Source: DATHTC01 sp963746805
GTDB taxonomy: Bacteria; Actinomycetota; Thermoleophilia; Gaiellales; Gaiellaceae
DNA: 63,112 bases
Direction: 5' to 3'
Assembly (NCBI GenBank): GCA_963746805.1
Contig: CAVVCQ010000004.1
Span: forward strand, 1-63,112
The position numbers were made by a program, and so were the translations under genes. The notes beneath the pieces are model-generated. The model did no database searches and had not been told where the DNA came from. It worked only from the letters and a program-made list of their open reading frames with translations. Of this stretch, positions 26,884 to 35,581 are shown piece after piece (the first letter of the stretch is position 1; every line of letters starts with the position of its first letter).

Positions 26884-27161
26884 GTAGGTCTTCCAAGAAG
26901 GGGCCATTCGTCGAGGAGCGGCTCATCAGCCGGATCGAGGCGATGAACGCCACGAACGAGAAGCGGATGATCCGCACCTGGTCGCGCACCTCCACGATCT
27001 TCCCGGAGATGGTCGGGCACACGATCGCCGTCCACGACGGCCGGAAGCACGTGCCCGTGTTCGTGTCGGAGCAGATGGTCGGGCACAAGCTCGGCGAGTT
27101 CGCGCCCACCCGCACCTTCCGCGGGCACTCTGGCGACCGCAAGACGGCGGTGAAGCGCTAG
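26880..27161 (+). CDS. rpsS: 30S ribosomal protein uS19
   Basis: A 93-residue uS19 from TTG 26880, which overlaps the rplB stop by four bases (TTGA). RSSKKGPFVEERL, TWSRTSTIFPEMVGHTIAVHDG and KLGEFAPTRTFRGH identify it. It pairs with uS13 in the 30S head. TAG overlaps the rplV GTG by one base. Confidence 0.96.
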   Translation: MSRSSKKGPFVEERLISRIEAMNATNEKRMIRTWSRTSTIFPEMVGHTIAVHDGRKHVPVFVSEQMVGHKLGEFAPTRTFRGHSGDRKTAVKR

Positions 27162-27631
27162 TGGCCGTCGCGGAGCGCCAGGAAGTCCGCGCCGAGGCCA
27201 AGTACGTGCGCTCGAGCGCGCGGAAGGCCCGTCTCGTGCTCGAGCACGTGCGCGGCCGCACGGTCCCGGAGGCGCGCACCATCCTCGCCTTCAGCCAGCG
27301 GGCGGTCGCCACGGAGGTCGAGAAGGTGCTCAAGAGCGCCGTCGCCAACGCCGAGGCCAATCACGGCCTGATCGGCGACGAGCTCGTCGTCGTGGCCGCC
27401 TACGCCGACGAGGGCCCGACGATCAAGCGCTGGCGTCCCCGCGCGCGCGGCCGCGTCAACCGGATCCTCAAGCGCACGTGCCACATCACCATCCGCCTCG
27501 CCGAGGCGCCCGAGCAGGCCACGCCGCGCCGCCGCAAGCAGGCGGCCGCGAAGGCCGAGCAGCCGAAGCCCGAGGGCGGGACGCAGACCAGGTCCCGCTC
27601 GCGCGGCAAGAAGAAGGAGGTCGCGGCCTAA
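27161..27631 (+). CDS. rplV: 50S ribosomal protein uL22
   Basis: A 156-residue uL22 from GTG 27161. AKYVRSSARKARLVLEHVRG starts the globular domain, and the tunnel hairpin reads KRWRPRARGRVNRILKRTCH. About 40 extra C-terminal residues (Lys/Arg/Gln-rich, ending SRGKKKEVAA) form a basic tail. The stop TAA overlaps the rpsC ATG (TAATG). Confidence 0.96.
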   Translation: MAVAERQEVRAEAKYVRSSARKARLVLEHVRGRTVPEARTILAFSQRAVATEVEKVLKSAVANAEANHGLIGDELVVVAAYADEGPTIKRWRPRARGRVNRILKRTCHITIRLAEAPEQATPRRRKQAAAKAEQPKPEGGTQTRSRSRGKKKEVAA

Positions 27632-28719
27632 TGGGTCAAAAGGTGCATCCGGGCGGCCTGCGGGTCGGCGTCATCCACGACTGGAAGTCGAACTGGTTCG
27701 CCGGCAAGAAGGACTTCGCCGCGTACATCCTCGAGGACGTGAAGATCCGCGAGCACATCCAGCGGAAGCTGTCGCACGCGGGCCTGTCGGACATCCTCAT
27801 CCGCAAGGACAAGCAGCGGGTGACGATCGACATCTACACGGCCCGCCCGGGGATCGTGATCGGCAAGTCGGGCGTCGAGGTCGACGCGCTGCGCAAGGAG
27901 CTGCACGCGCTCACCCGCAAGAACGTCCACATCAACATCAACGAGATCAAGCGCCCCGAGCTCGACGCGAAGCTGGTCGCCCAGTCGATCGCGGAGCAGC
28001 TCGAGAACCGCGTCTCGTTCCGCCGCGCGATGAAGCGCTCGCTCGCCTCGGGCATCCGCTCGGGCGCGCAGGGGATCAAGATCCAGTGCGGCGGCCGCCT
28101 CGGCGGCTCGGAGATGTCGCGCTCGGAGAGCTATTCCGAGGGCCGCGTCCCGCTGCACACGATCCGCGCCGACATCGACTACGGCTTCGCCGAGGCGAAG
28201 ACGACCTACGGCCGGATCGGCGTCAAGGTCTGGATCAACAAGGGCGAGATCATGCCGGAGGGCTTCGGCCTCGAGAGCGCGCGCGAGGCGCGGGCGCTCG
28301 GCGACCAGGATCAGGCGCGGCGGCGCCGCGGCGGCCCGATGGAGGGCCTCGGCGCCTCCCGCGAGTCCGGCCGTGGCCGGCGCGAGCAGGACCGCGAGGG
28401 CCTCGGCCCCGTGCGTCGGCGTCGTCCCGGTCCCGGCCGTCCGGGCGGAGGCCCGGGTGGCGGCGGCGGTCGCGGTCCCGGCGGCGGGCGCGGTCCCGGT
28501 CGCGGGCGCGGCCCGGGCGGCCAGCGGCGCCAGGAGAACGTGGAGCGCCCGCGGACGGACGAGCAGGCTCGCTCGGCCGAGGGTCGCGAGCAGCCCGTGG
28601 TCGAGCCCGAGGTGCAGGTGACGCCGCCGGAGGTTGCCGAGGCGCCGGAGACGGCCGCCCCGGAGCAGGCCGGCGACGACAAGACCACGCCTGAGGCCTC
28701 GGGCAGCGAGGAGTCGTAG
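27631..28719 (+). CDS. rpsC: 30S ribosomal protein uS3 with long Arg/Gly-rich tail
   Basis: The first ~215 residues are a standard uS3: MGQKVHPGGLRVG, the KH-domain loop TARPGIVIGKSG, and YGRIGVKVWINKGE. The protein then continues to 362 residues. Residues ~225-300 are Arg/Gly-rich with GRGR and PGGGPGG repeats like an RGG box, and the last ~60 are acidic and Pro-rich (ending EASGSEES). uS3 guards the mRNA entry tunnel and has helicase activity with uS4/uS5. The tail is probably disordered and RNA-binding (inference). Confidence 0.95.
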   Translation: MGQKVHPGGLRVGVIHDWKSNWFAGKKDFAAYILEDVKIREHIQRKLSHAGLSDILIRKDKQRVTIDIYTARPGIVIGKSGVEVDALRKELHALTRKNVHININEIKRPELDAKLVAQSIAEQLENRVSFRRAMKRSLASGIRSGAQGIKIQCGGRLGGSEMSRSESYSEGRVPLHTIRADIDYGFAEAKTTYGRIGVKVWINKGEIMPEGFGLESAREARALGDQDQARRRRGGPMEGLGASRESGRGRREQDREGLGPVRRRRPGPGRPGGGPGGGGGRGPGGGRGPGRGRGPGGQRRQENVERPRTDEQARSAEGREQPVVEPEVQVTPPEVAEAPETAAPEQAGDDKTTPEASGSEES

Positions 28720-28722
28720 GCG

Positions 28723-29145
28723 ATGCTGCTCCCGAAGAAGACGAAGTTCCGGAAGGTGCACCGCGGCCGCATGCGCGGCAACTCGCGGGGCCAGACCGCC
28801 GTGCAGTACGGCGACTACGGGATCAAGGCGCTCGAGCGCGGCTGGGTCACCAACCGTCAGATCGAGGCCGCCCGTATCGCCATGACGCGCAAGATCAAGC
28901 GCGGCGGCAAGGTCTGGATCAACCTCTTCCCGGACAAGTCGTACACGAAGAAGCCGGCCGAGACCCGCATGGGCTCCGGCAAGGGCTCGCCCGAGGGTTG
29001 GGTCGCGGTCGTCAAGCCCGGCCGCGTCATGTTCGAGCTCTCCGGCGTGCCCGAGCCGCTCGCCCGCGAGGCGCTGCGCCTCGCCGGGCAGAAGCTGCCG
29101 GTCAAGACCAAGGTCGTGAAGCGAGAAGCGGAGCTGTTCGACTGA
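28723..29145 (+). CDS. rplP: 50S ribosomal protein uL16
   Basis: A 140-residue uL16 of normal length: MLLPKKTKFRKVHRGRM, then WVTNRQIEAARIAMTRKIKR and the GSGKGSPEGWVAVVKPG loop reaching the A-site tRNA. The stop TGA overlaps the rpmC ATG by one base. Confidence 0.97.
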   Translation: MLLPKKTKFRKVHRGRMRGNSRGQTAVQYGDYGIKALERGWVTNRQIEAARIAMTRKIKRGGKVWINLFPDKSYTKKPAETRMGSGKGSPEGWVAVVKPGRVMFELSGVPEPLAREALRLAGQKLPVKTKVVKREAELFD

Positions 29146-29336
29146 TGAAGGCGAGAGACCTACGCACCATGAGCATCGAAGACCTGGACAAGGCGCTCGC
29201 CGAGCGCCGCCAGGAGCTCTTCAACCTGCGCTTTCAGTCCGCGACCGGCGCCCTGGAGAACTCGGCGCGCCTCCGGACGGCGAAGCGCGAGATCGCCCGG
29301 ATCCTGACGGTCCGGCACGAGCGTGAGGACGGGTAG
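29145..29336 (+). CDS. rpmC: 50S ribosomal protein uL29
   Basis: A 63-residue two-helix protein: MKARDLRTMSIEDLDKALAE, then LFNLRFQSATGALENSARLR and IARILTVRHERE. It lies beside uL23 at the tunnel exit. rpsQ starts six bases after its stop. Confidence 0.96.
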   Translation: MKARDLRTMSIEDLDKALAERRQELFNLRFQSATGALENSARLRTAKREIARILTVRHEREDG

Positions 29337-29341
29337 CACGG

Positions 29342-30108
29342 ATGGCCGAGAAGAAGAAGAAGAAGAACGACGAGACGACGGCGGAGGAGACCGAGGTGGT
29401 CGAGGAGACGACCCCCGAGGCGCCTGCTGCCGAGTCCGAGACACCGCCGGCGGCTGAGCCCGCGGCCGAGGCGCCCGTGGCCGAGGAAGCAGCGGCCGAG
29501 GAGCCTGTGGCCGAGGAGCCCGTGGCTGAGGAGCCCGCCGCCGAGGAGACCCCGGCGGAGGAGCCCGAGGCTGCCCCGGAGCCCGAGGCTGCGGTGGAGG
29601 AGCCCGTCGAGGAGCCGGTCGCCGAGGCCGAGCCCGAGGCCGCCGCGCCCGAGGCAGAAGCCGCCGAGGCCGCGCCCGAGGCGGAGGCCAAGCCCGAGGC
29701 TCCGGCCGAGGAGGCCACGCCCGCCGCCGTCTCCGGCCCGAAGCAGAAGCGCAAGCGCCTCCCGCGCCCGCTCCGCCGCCAGCGGACGAAGACTCCGCGC
29801 GGCAACACGAAGCGGTGAGCGGAAGCCGATCGTCCGGCTCGAGAAGCCGGAGCACGAGCGCGGGCGCCGCCAGGAGCGCCAGGGCACCGTCGTCTCGGCC
29901 GTCCAGGACAAGACGATCGTCGTCCAGGTCGCGACCGTGAAGGCGCACCCGCGCTACAAGAAGGTCGTCCGCCGCTCCCAGCGCTTCCACGCGCACGACG
30001 AGCGCAACGTCGCGAAGGTCGGCGACGTCGTGCGCATCGTCGAGACGCGCCCGGTGTCGAAGCTGAAGCACTGGCGCCTCGTCGAGGTCGTGGAGGAAGC
30101 GCAAGTGA
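29342..30108 (+). CDS. rpsQ: 30S ribosomal protein uS17 with acidic N-terminal extension (frameshifted)
   Basis: From ATG 29342 the protein opens with MAEKKKKKNDE, then ~110 residues of Ala/Glu/Pro repeats (PVAEEP units), then a basic segment (KQKRKRLPRPLRRQRTK). A TGA at 29816 is removed if one CG is restored (AAGCGCGGTGAG), giving KPIVRLEKPEHERG and the true uS17 OB-fold: GTVVSAVQDKTIVVQV, FHAHDE, VGDVVRIVETRP, HWRLVEVVEEA. The 3' end also lacks an in-frame stop unless one GC is restored (GCGCGCAAG TGA), which puts TGA inside the rplN GTGA. Usual uS17 is ~85 residues, so the extension is exceptional if confirmed. Confidence 0.8.
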
Positions 30109-30473
30109 TCCAGCAGGAATCCCGCCTTCGCGTCGCCGACAACACCGGCGCCCGCGAGATCCTCTGCATCCGCGTCATCGGCGGCTCGCGCCGTCGCTAC
30201 GCCCGCGTCGGCGACATCATCGTCGCCACGGTCAAGGCCGCGACGCCGCAGGGGACGGTCAAGAAGGGCGACGTCGTGAAGGCGGTCGTCGTGCGCACGA
30301 AGAAGGCCTACGGCCGCGACGACGGCACGCTCATCTCGTTCGACGAGAACGCGGCCGTGATCATCGACAACCAGAACAACCCGCGCGGCACCCGCATCTT
30401 CGGGCCGGTCGCGCGCGAGCTCCGCGAGCGGAACTTCATGAAGATCGTCTCGCTCGCGCCGGAGGTGCTCTGA
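30105..30473 (+). CDS. rplN: 50S ribosomal protein uL14
   Basis: A 122-residue uL14, the family's standard length, from GTG 30105 with GGAGG eight bases upstream. IQQESRLRVADNTGAREILCIRV, VVRTKKAYGRDDG and ENAAVIIDNQNNPRGTRIFGPV are diagnostic. As sequenced, the rpsQ frame runs into it without a stop; I treat that as an indel, not a fusion. Confidence 0.96.
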   Translation: MIQQESRLRVADNTGAREILCIRVIGGSRRRYARVGDIIVATVKAATPQGTVKKGDVVKAVVVRTKKAYGRDDGTLISFDENAAVIIDNQNNPRGTRIFGPVARELRERNFMKIVSLAPEVL

Positions 30474-30843
30474 GTGGCGACCAAGCTGAAGATCAAGAAG
30501 GGCGACGTCGTCCAGATGATCACGGGCAAGGACCGCGGCAAGCAGGGCCGGGTCCTCGAGACGCGCCCGAGTGAGGGCCGCGTCATCGTCGAGAACCTGA
30601 ACATCGTCAAGCGCCACACGCGTCCGCGCCCGATCCGGCAGCGGAGCAGCATGGGCGGGCAGCAGGTCGAGCCGGGCGGGATCATCGAGAAGGCGGCCGC
30701 CGTGTCGGTCTCGAACGTGATGATCGTCTGTCCGACCTGCAAGCGCGCGACGCGCGTCGGGATCAGGGAGAAGGAGACGCCGCACGGCATCGTGCGCGTC
30801 CGCGTCTGCCGCCGCGCCGACTGCGACCGAGGAGATCGACTGA
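30474..30843 (+). CDS. rplX: 50S ribosomal protein uL24 (3' frameshift)
   Basis: uL24 from GTG 30474: KLKIKKGDVVQMITGKDRGK (KOW), VENLNIVKRHTRP, GGIIEKAAAVSVSNVMI, then a C-terminal CPTCKRATRVG that suggests half of a zinc ribbon. Near 30,815 the frame changes. Restoring one GC in CGCCGCGCC gives an end ...TATEEID with TGA overlapping the rplE ATG (TGATG at 30841-30845). Otherwise it would run in frame into rplE. Confidence 0.9.
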
Positions 30844-31422
30844 TGGCCGCGACCGAGACGTACGTGCCGCGCCTGAAGGCGCTCTACGACGACGAGCTGC
30901 GCGAGCGGCTCAAGGACGAGCTCGGCCTCGCGAGCGTCATGCAGGTGCCGCGCATCGAGAAGATCACGCTCAACATGGGCGTCGGCGATGCCAAGACCGA
31001 TGCCAAGGCGCTCGACAGCGCGATCGAGGAGCTGACGACGATCGCGGGGCAGCGCGCGCAGGTGCGCCGCGCCCGCAAGTCGATCGCCGGCTTCAAGCTC
31101 CGCGAGGGCATGGCGATCGGCGCGAAGGTGACGCTCCGCGGCGCCCGGATGTGGGAGTTCCTCGATCGGCTGGTGTCGATCGCACTCCCGCGCATCCGCG
31201 ACTTCCGCGGCCTCGACCCCGGCTCGTTCGACGGGCGCGGCAACTTCAGCCTCGGGATCCGGGAGCAGATCATCTTCCCGGAGATCGACTACGACAGCAT
31301 CCAGCAGGTGCGCGGCCTCGACGTCGCGATCACCACGAGCGCCGAGACGGACGAGCAGGCACGCGCGTCTGCTCGTCGCCCTCGGACTGCCGTTCGCGCG
31401 CGTCGAGAGAGGGGAAGGCTAA
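30843..31422 (+). CDS. rplE: 50S ribosomal protein uL5 (3' frameshift)
   Basis: uL5 from ATG 30843: VPRIEKITLNMGVGDAK, RARKSIAGFKLREGMAIG, LVSIALPRIRDFRGL and FPEIDYDSIQQVRGLDVAITT. At about 31,369 one CG seems lost from a CGCGCGCG run; with it restored the end reads LLVALGLPFARVERGEG and stops at a TAA overlapping the rpsN ATG. Restored length is about 193 residues. It binds 5S rRNA and uS13. Confidence 0.93.
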
Positions 31423-31607
31423 TGGCGAAGAAGTCCCTGGTCATCAAGCAGCAGCGCACGCACCGCTTCAAGACGCGGAACTACACGCGCTGCCAGCGCT
31501 GCGGCCGCCCGCGCGCCGTCTTCAGGAAGTTCGGCATCTGCCGCATCTGTCTGCGCGAGCTCGCGCACCAGGGCGCGATCCCGGGCATGACGAAGAGCTC
31601 CTGGTAG
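31422..31607 (+). CDS. rpsN: 30S ribosomal protein uS14, zinc-binding type
   Basis: A 61-residue short uS14 (type Z) from ATG 31422 with two CxxC pairs: CQRCGRPRAVFRKFGICRIC. The neighbouring bL33, bL36 and uS4 are also Cys-containing forms, so no zinc-independent set is seen here. It sits in the 30S head near the P site. Confidence 0.96.
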   Translation: MAKKSLVIKQQRTHRFKTRNYTRCQRCGRPRAVFRKFGICRICLRELAHQGAIPGMTKSSW

Positions 31608-31623
31608 GGAAGAGAGAGACGAC

Positions 31624-32019
31624 GTGCTGACCGATCCGATTGCAGACATGCTCACGCGCATCCGCAACGCCAACAAGGCGCTGCACGCGTCCACGCGCAT
31701 GCCGACCTCGCGCATGAAGCTGGAGATCGCCCGCCTCCTCAAGGAGGAGGGCTACATCCGCGACTTCCGCGTCGAGTCCGGCGAGAGCTTCGACGAGCTC
31801 GTCATCGAGCTCAAGTACGGCCGCGGACGCGAGCGGGTCATCACCGACCTGAAGCGCATCTCCAAGCCCGGCCGGCGCGTCTACGCGCGCAAGGACCGCC
31901 TCCCGCGGGTCCTCGGCGGCATGGGCGTCGCGATCCTGTCCACCTCGAAGGGCCTCGTCACCGCCCGCACGGCCGAGAAGGAAGGCATGGGCGGCGAGGT
32001 CATCGCCTTCATCTGGTAG
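31624..32019 (+). CDS. rpsH: 30S ribosomal protein uS8
   Basis: A 131-residue uS8 from GTG 31624 behind AGAGAGAG. DPIADMLTRIRNAN, SRMKLEIARLLKEEGYI, ISKPGRRVYA and the C-terminal GGEVIAFIW are all present. It binds helix 21 of 16S rRNA and, in enterics, represses the spc mRNA. Confidence 0.97.
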   Translation: MLTDPIADMLTRIRNANKALHASTRMPTSRMKLEIARLLKEEGYIRDFRVESGESFDELVIELKYGRGRERVITDLKRISKPGRRVYARKDRLPRVLGGMGVAILSTSKGLVTARTAEKEGMGGEVIAFIW

Positions 32020-32023
32020 CCCC

Positions 32024-32557
32024 ATGAGTCGGATCGGACGCAAGCCCATCACCCTGCCCGACGGCGTCTCCGTCGTCGTGCGCCCCGGCCTCGTCACCGT
32101 CGACGGCCCCAAGGGCCAGCTCGCCCAGACGGTGCCCGCGCGGATGAAGATCGAGGAGCGGGACGGCGAGATCGTCGTCGAGCGCCCGACCGAGCGCGGC
32201 GAGGACCGCGCGCTCCACGGGCTCACGCGCAGCCTCATCGCGAACATGGTCGAGGGCGTCACGAACGGGTTCGAGAAGCGCCTGGAGATCCAGGGCGTCG
32301 GCTACCGTGCCTCCCTGCGCGGCACGGCGCTCGAGCTCGCCGTCGGCTACTCGCACTCCGTCGTGAAGGACGCCCCGGAGGGGATCACGTTCGAGGTGCC
32401 GGTGCCGACGCAGATCGTCGTCCGCGGCAACGACAAGCAGCAGGTGGGCCAGATCGCGGCCGAGATCCGCAAGGTGCGTCCGCCGGAGCCCTACAAGGGC
32501 AAGGGAATCCGCTACGAGGGCGAGTACGTCCGCAGGAAGGTCGGGAAGAGAGCGTAA
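32024..32557 (+). CDS. rplF: 50S ribosomal protein uL6
   Basis: A 177-residue uL6: SRIGRKPITLPDGVSV, VTNGFEKRLEIQGVGYRA, and the C-terminal PPEPYKGKGIRYEGEYVRRK. It lies near the sarcin-ricin loop. TAA overlaps the rplR ATG (TAATG). Confidence 0.97.
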   Translation: MSRIGRKPITLPDGVSVVVRPGLVTVDGPKGQLAQTVPARMKIEERDGEIVVERPTERGEDRALHGLTRSLIANMVEGVTNGFEKRLEIQGVGYRASLRGTALELAVGYSHSVVKDAPEGITFEVPVPTQIVVRGNDKQQVGQIAAEIRKVRPPEPYKGKGIRYEGEYVRRKVGKRA

Positions 32558-32910
32558 TGGCGACGTTGACGAAGAAGCAGGCCCGCGACCGGCGCCACCG
32601 CCGGGTGCGCGGCAAGGTCGCCGGGACCGCCGAGCGGCCCCGCCTCGCCGTCTTCCGCTCCAACCGCGGCATCGAGGCGCAGCTGATCGACGACGTCGAG
32701 GCGAAGACCCTCGCGTCGGCGAGCTGGCTGGCGCTCAAGGGCTTCAAGGGCGACAAGACGGAGCAGTCGGCCGAGGTCGGCAAGCTCCTCGCCCAGAACG
32801 CGAAGAAGGCCGGGATCGAGACCGCCGTGTTCGACCGCGGCGGCTACCTCTTCCACGGCCGGGTCAAGGCGCTCGCCGACGGTGCGCGCGAGGGAGGGCT
32901 GAGGTTCTAG
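32557..32910 (+). CDS. rplR: 50S ribosomal protein uL18
   Basis: A 117-residue uL18: RRHRRVRGKVAGTAERPRLAVFRSNRGIEAQ-type start (RPRLAVFRSNRGIEAQLIDD) and FDRGGYLFHGRVKALADGAREGG. It binds 5S rRNA with uL5. TAG overlaps the rpsE GTG by one base. Confidence 0.97.
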   Translation: MATLTKKQARDRRHRRVRGKVAGTAERPRLAVFRSNRGIEAQLIDDVEAKTLASASWLALKGFKGDKTEQSAEVGKLLAQNAKKAGIETAVFDRGGYLFHGRVKALADGAREGGLRF

Positions 32911-33547
32911 TGGCAACGCAGATCGCCGAGTCGAGAGAGCTCAAGGAGCGCGTGGTCGAGATCAACCGCGTCGCCAAGGTCGTGAAGGGCGGCCGCCGGT
33001 TCTCGTTCACCGCGCTGGTCGTGGTCGGCGACGAGGTCGACCGCGTGGGCGTCGGCTACGGCAAGGCCCGCGAGGTGCCTCTCGCGATCACGAAGGCCGT
33101 CGACGACGCCAAGAAGAACCTGTTCACGGTGCCGAAGCACGGTACGACGATCACGCATCAGTCGCTCGGGCGCTTCGACGCGGCCCGTGTGCTGCTCCGC
33201 CCCGCGAGCGAGGGAACCGGCGTCATCGCCGGCGGCGGCGTCCGCGCCGTGCTCGAGCTCGCCGGCATCCGCGACATCCTGGCGAAGAGCCTCGGCACGA
33301 CGAACCCGATCAACATGGCGAAGGCGACGGTCGTCGCGCTCCAGCAGCTGCGTCGGCCCGAGGAGGTCGCGCGCGCCCGCGGGAAGACCGTGGCGGAGAT
33401 CCTGCCCGTGCCCCGTGCGGAGCGCGAGACCAACGCCGCCGAGGCCGTCGCCGCGGCGACGGCGCTGCAGGCCGACGCGCCGGCCGAGCCGGAGCCCGCG
33501 CCGAGGCTGTGCCCGAGGTCGAGCCCGCGGGCGAGGACGAGTCCTGA
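32910..33547 (+). CDS. rpsE: 30S ribosomal protein uS5 with acidic tail (frameshifted tail)
   Basis: uS5 from GTG 32910: ELKERVVEINRVAKVVKGGR, FTALVVVGD, GVGYGKAREVPLAI, and the C-terminal domain GGGVRAVLELAGIRDI. About 30 Ala/Glu/Pro residues follow. The frame slips at about 33,499 (CCCGCGCC for CCCGCC or similar); corrected, it ends PEVEPAGEDES with TGA overlapping the rpmD ATG. It affects decoding fidelity and mRNA unwinding. Confidence 0.94.
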
Positions 33548-33738
33548 TGGCCAAGGTTCGCGTCGTCCAGACCCGCAGCCAGATCGGCCAGAGCGAGCGC
33601 CACCGCGGCACCCTGCGCGCGCTCGGCCTGGGCAAGATCGGGTCGGCCGCCGAGCACGAGGAAGGCCCGGTCCTCGCGGGTATGCTGCGGAAGGTCCGCC
33701 ACCTCGTGAAGGTGGAAGGGGGCCCCGCGAATGGCTGA
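33547..33738 (+). CDS. rpmD: 50S ribosomal protein uL30
   Basis: A 63-residue uL30 from ATG 33547 (overlapping the rpsE stop): KVRVVQTRSQIGQSERHRG, LRALGLGKIGS and MLRKVRHLVKVE. Its last eight bases overlap the rplO start. Confidence 0.95.
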   Translation: MAKVRVVQTRSQIGQSERHRGTLRALGLGKIGSAAEHEEGPVLAGMLRKVRHLVKVEGGPANG

Positions 33739-34324
33739 CGGACTCGACCTCTCGAACCTCAAGCCTGCGCAGGCGCGCAAGGATCGTAAGCGCGTCGGGC
33801 GCGGCCTCGGCTCCGGTAAGGGCCGCTACTCCGGCCGTGGCCTGAAGGGCCAGAAGTCGCGCTCGGGCTCGAAGAAGATGCGCGCCGGCTTCGAGGGCGG
33901 GCAGATGCCGCTCTACATGCGGGTCGGCAAGCTGCGCGGCGCGACGTCGAAGGACGCGATGCCGATCGGCCCGTTCATGACCAAGACGCAGCCGGTCAAC
34001 GTCAAGGCGCTCGAGGAGCGCTTCGAGGCCGGCGCGGACGTGACGCCCGAGGCGCTGAAGGCGAAGCGGCTGATCCGCTCGATCCGGATCGACGTGAAGG
34101 TCCTCGGCGTCGGCGAGCTGACGAAGGCCCTGACCGTGCACGCACACGGCGTCTCGGCCTCCGCCCGCGAGAAGATCGAGGCCGCCGGCGGCACGGTCGT
34201 GCTGCTCCGCGAGCCGAAGGTGAAGAAGCGGACGAAGACGAAGGCCAAGCCCGCGCCGGCCGTCGAGGCTCCCGCGGACGAGGCCCCGGCCGACGAGCAG
34301 CCCGCCGCGGAACCCGAGGAGTAA
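33731..34324 (+). CDS. rplO: 50S ribosomal protein uL15 with acidic tail
   Basis: A 197-residue uL15 from ATG 33731: DLSNLKPAQARKDRKRVGRG, GSGKGRYSGRGLKGQKSRSG and GFEGGQMPLYMRVGK, then the conserved C-terminal VSASAREKIEAAGGTVVLL. The last ~35 residues switch from Lys-rich (KKRTKTKAKP) to Ala/Asp/Glu/Pro (ending AAEPEE), an addition beyond the usual ~145 residues. Confidence 0.96.
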   Translation: MADGLDLSNLKPAQARKDRKRVGRGLGSGKGRYSGRGLKGQKSRSGSKKMRAGFEGGQMPLYMRVGKLRGATSKDAMPIGPFMTKTQPVNVKALEERFEAGADVTPEALKAKRLIRSIRIDVKVLGVGELTKALTVHAHGVSASAREKIEAAGGTVVLLREPKVKKRTKTKAKPAPAVEAPADEAPADEQPAAEPEE

Positions 34325-34327
34325 CGC

Positions 34328-35581
34328 TTGCTCTCCTGGCTCGCCAACGCCTGGCGGGTCCCGGAGCTCCGGCACCGGGTCCTCTTCACGGCGCTCATCC
34401 TTGCGATCTACCGCTTCGGCGCGTGGATCCCGGCGCCGGGCGTCGACGCCGACCAGGTCAAGGGCTCGCTGTCCGGCCAGGGCGGCACCGTCCTCGGCCT
34501 CCTGAACCTCTTCTCCGGCGGCGCGCTCGCGCGCTTCTCGGTCTTCGCGCTCGGGATCATGCCGTACGTCACGGCGTCGATCATCGTGCAGCTCATGACC
34601 GTGGTGATCCCGCGGCTCGAGGCGCTCCAGAAGGAGGGCGAGTCCGGGTACGCCAAGATCAACCAGTACACGCGCTACCTGACGGTCGCCCTCGCGGCCG
34701 CGCAATCCACCGGGTACGCCTTCCTGTTCCAGCGGCAGGGCGCGCTCGACTTCAACACCGGCCGCCTCGTCCTGATCGTGATCACGCTCACGGCCGGCTG
34801 CGTGCTGCTGATGTGGATGGGCGAGCTGATCACGAAGCGCGGGGTCGGCAACGGCATCTCGCTGCTGATCTTCGCCTCGATCCTCGTCTCGCTCCCGGTC
34901 GGGATCCGCGCGTTCATCAACGGCGGCCCGATGGAGAAGCTCTTCTTCCCGCTGATCGCGCTCGGCGTCATCGTCGCCGTCGTCTTCATCCAGGAGGGGC
35001 AGCGCCGCATCCCGATCCAGTACGCGAAGCGGATGGTGGGCCGGCGCATGACGTCTGGCGGCTCGACCTACATGCCGCTGCGCGTGAACATGGCCGGCGT
35101 CATCCCGATCATCTTCGCGGCGGCGATCATGGCCTTCCCGCCGACCATCGGGCAGTACTTCCCCTCGACGCAGAGCTTCGTGAACGACTACTTCCTGCCC
35201 ACGAGCCTGCCCTACATGCTGCTCCAGGGCTTCCTGATCGTGGTCTTCACGTACTTCTACACCGCGGTCCAGTTCAACCCGGTCGACCAGGCCGACAACC
35301 TGCGCCGCTACGGCGGGTACATCCCGGGGATCCGTCCCGGGCCGCCGACCGCGCAGTACCTCGACCGCGTGCTCACGCGCCTGACGCTGCCCGGCGCGAT
35401 CTACCTGGCGCTCGTGGCGACGCTGCCGACGCTCTTCATCCGCTACGGCGGCTTCTCGCAGGCCACGGCCGGCGCGCTCGGCGGCACCTCCGTCCTCATC
35501 GCCGTCGGCGTCGCGCTCGACACGATGCGGCAGATGGAGGCGCAGATGATGCAGCGCTCCTACGAGGGCTTCCTCAAGTAG
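34328..35581 (+). CDS. secY: Preprotein translocase subunit SecY
   Basis: A 417-residue, ten-span SecY from TTG 34328. The plug region (GGALARFSVFALGIMPYVTA), the cytosolic loop GESGYAKINQYTRYLT, and loop 8-9 PVDQADNLRRYGGYIPGIRPG with its essential Arg are intact. It is the protein-conducting pore that SecE (5,835-6,155) clamps. TAG overlaps the adk GTG. Confidence 0.97.
   Translation: MLSWLANAWRVPELRHRVLFTALILAIYRFGAWIPAPGVDADQVKGSLSGQGGTVLGLLNLFSGGALARFSVFALGIMPYVTASIIVQLMTVVIPRLEALQKEGESGYAKINQYTRYLTVALAAAQSTGYAFLFQRQGALDFNTGRLVLIVITLTAGCVLLMWMGELITKRGVGNGISLLIFASILVSLPVGIRAFINGGPMEKLFFPLIALGVIVAVVFIQEGQRRIPIQYAKRMVGRRMTSGGSTYMPLRVNMAGVIPIIFAAAIMAFPPTIGQYFPSTQSFVNDYFLPTSLPYMLLQGFLIVVFTYFYTAVQFNPVDQADNLRRYGGYIPGIRPGPPTAQYLDRVLTRLTLPGAIYLALVATLPTLFIRYGGFSQATAGALGGTSVLIAVGVALDTMRQMEAQMMQRSYEGFLK

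Noticed and set aside
29937..30473. uS17-uL14 fusion protein
   Set aside because: The join lacks a stop only if GCGCAAG is taken as correct. Restoring one GC gives ARK and a TGA overlapping the uL14 GTG, which also has its own ribosome binding site.
30474..31420. uL24-uL5 fusion protein
   Set aside because: A 2-base correction near 30,815 gives a normal uL24 end with TGATG overlap, as seen at many junctions of this operon.
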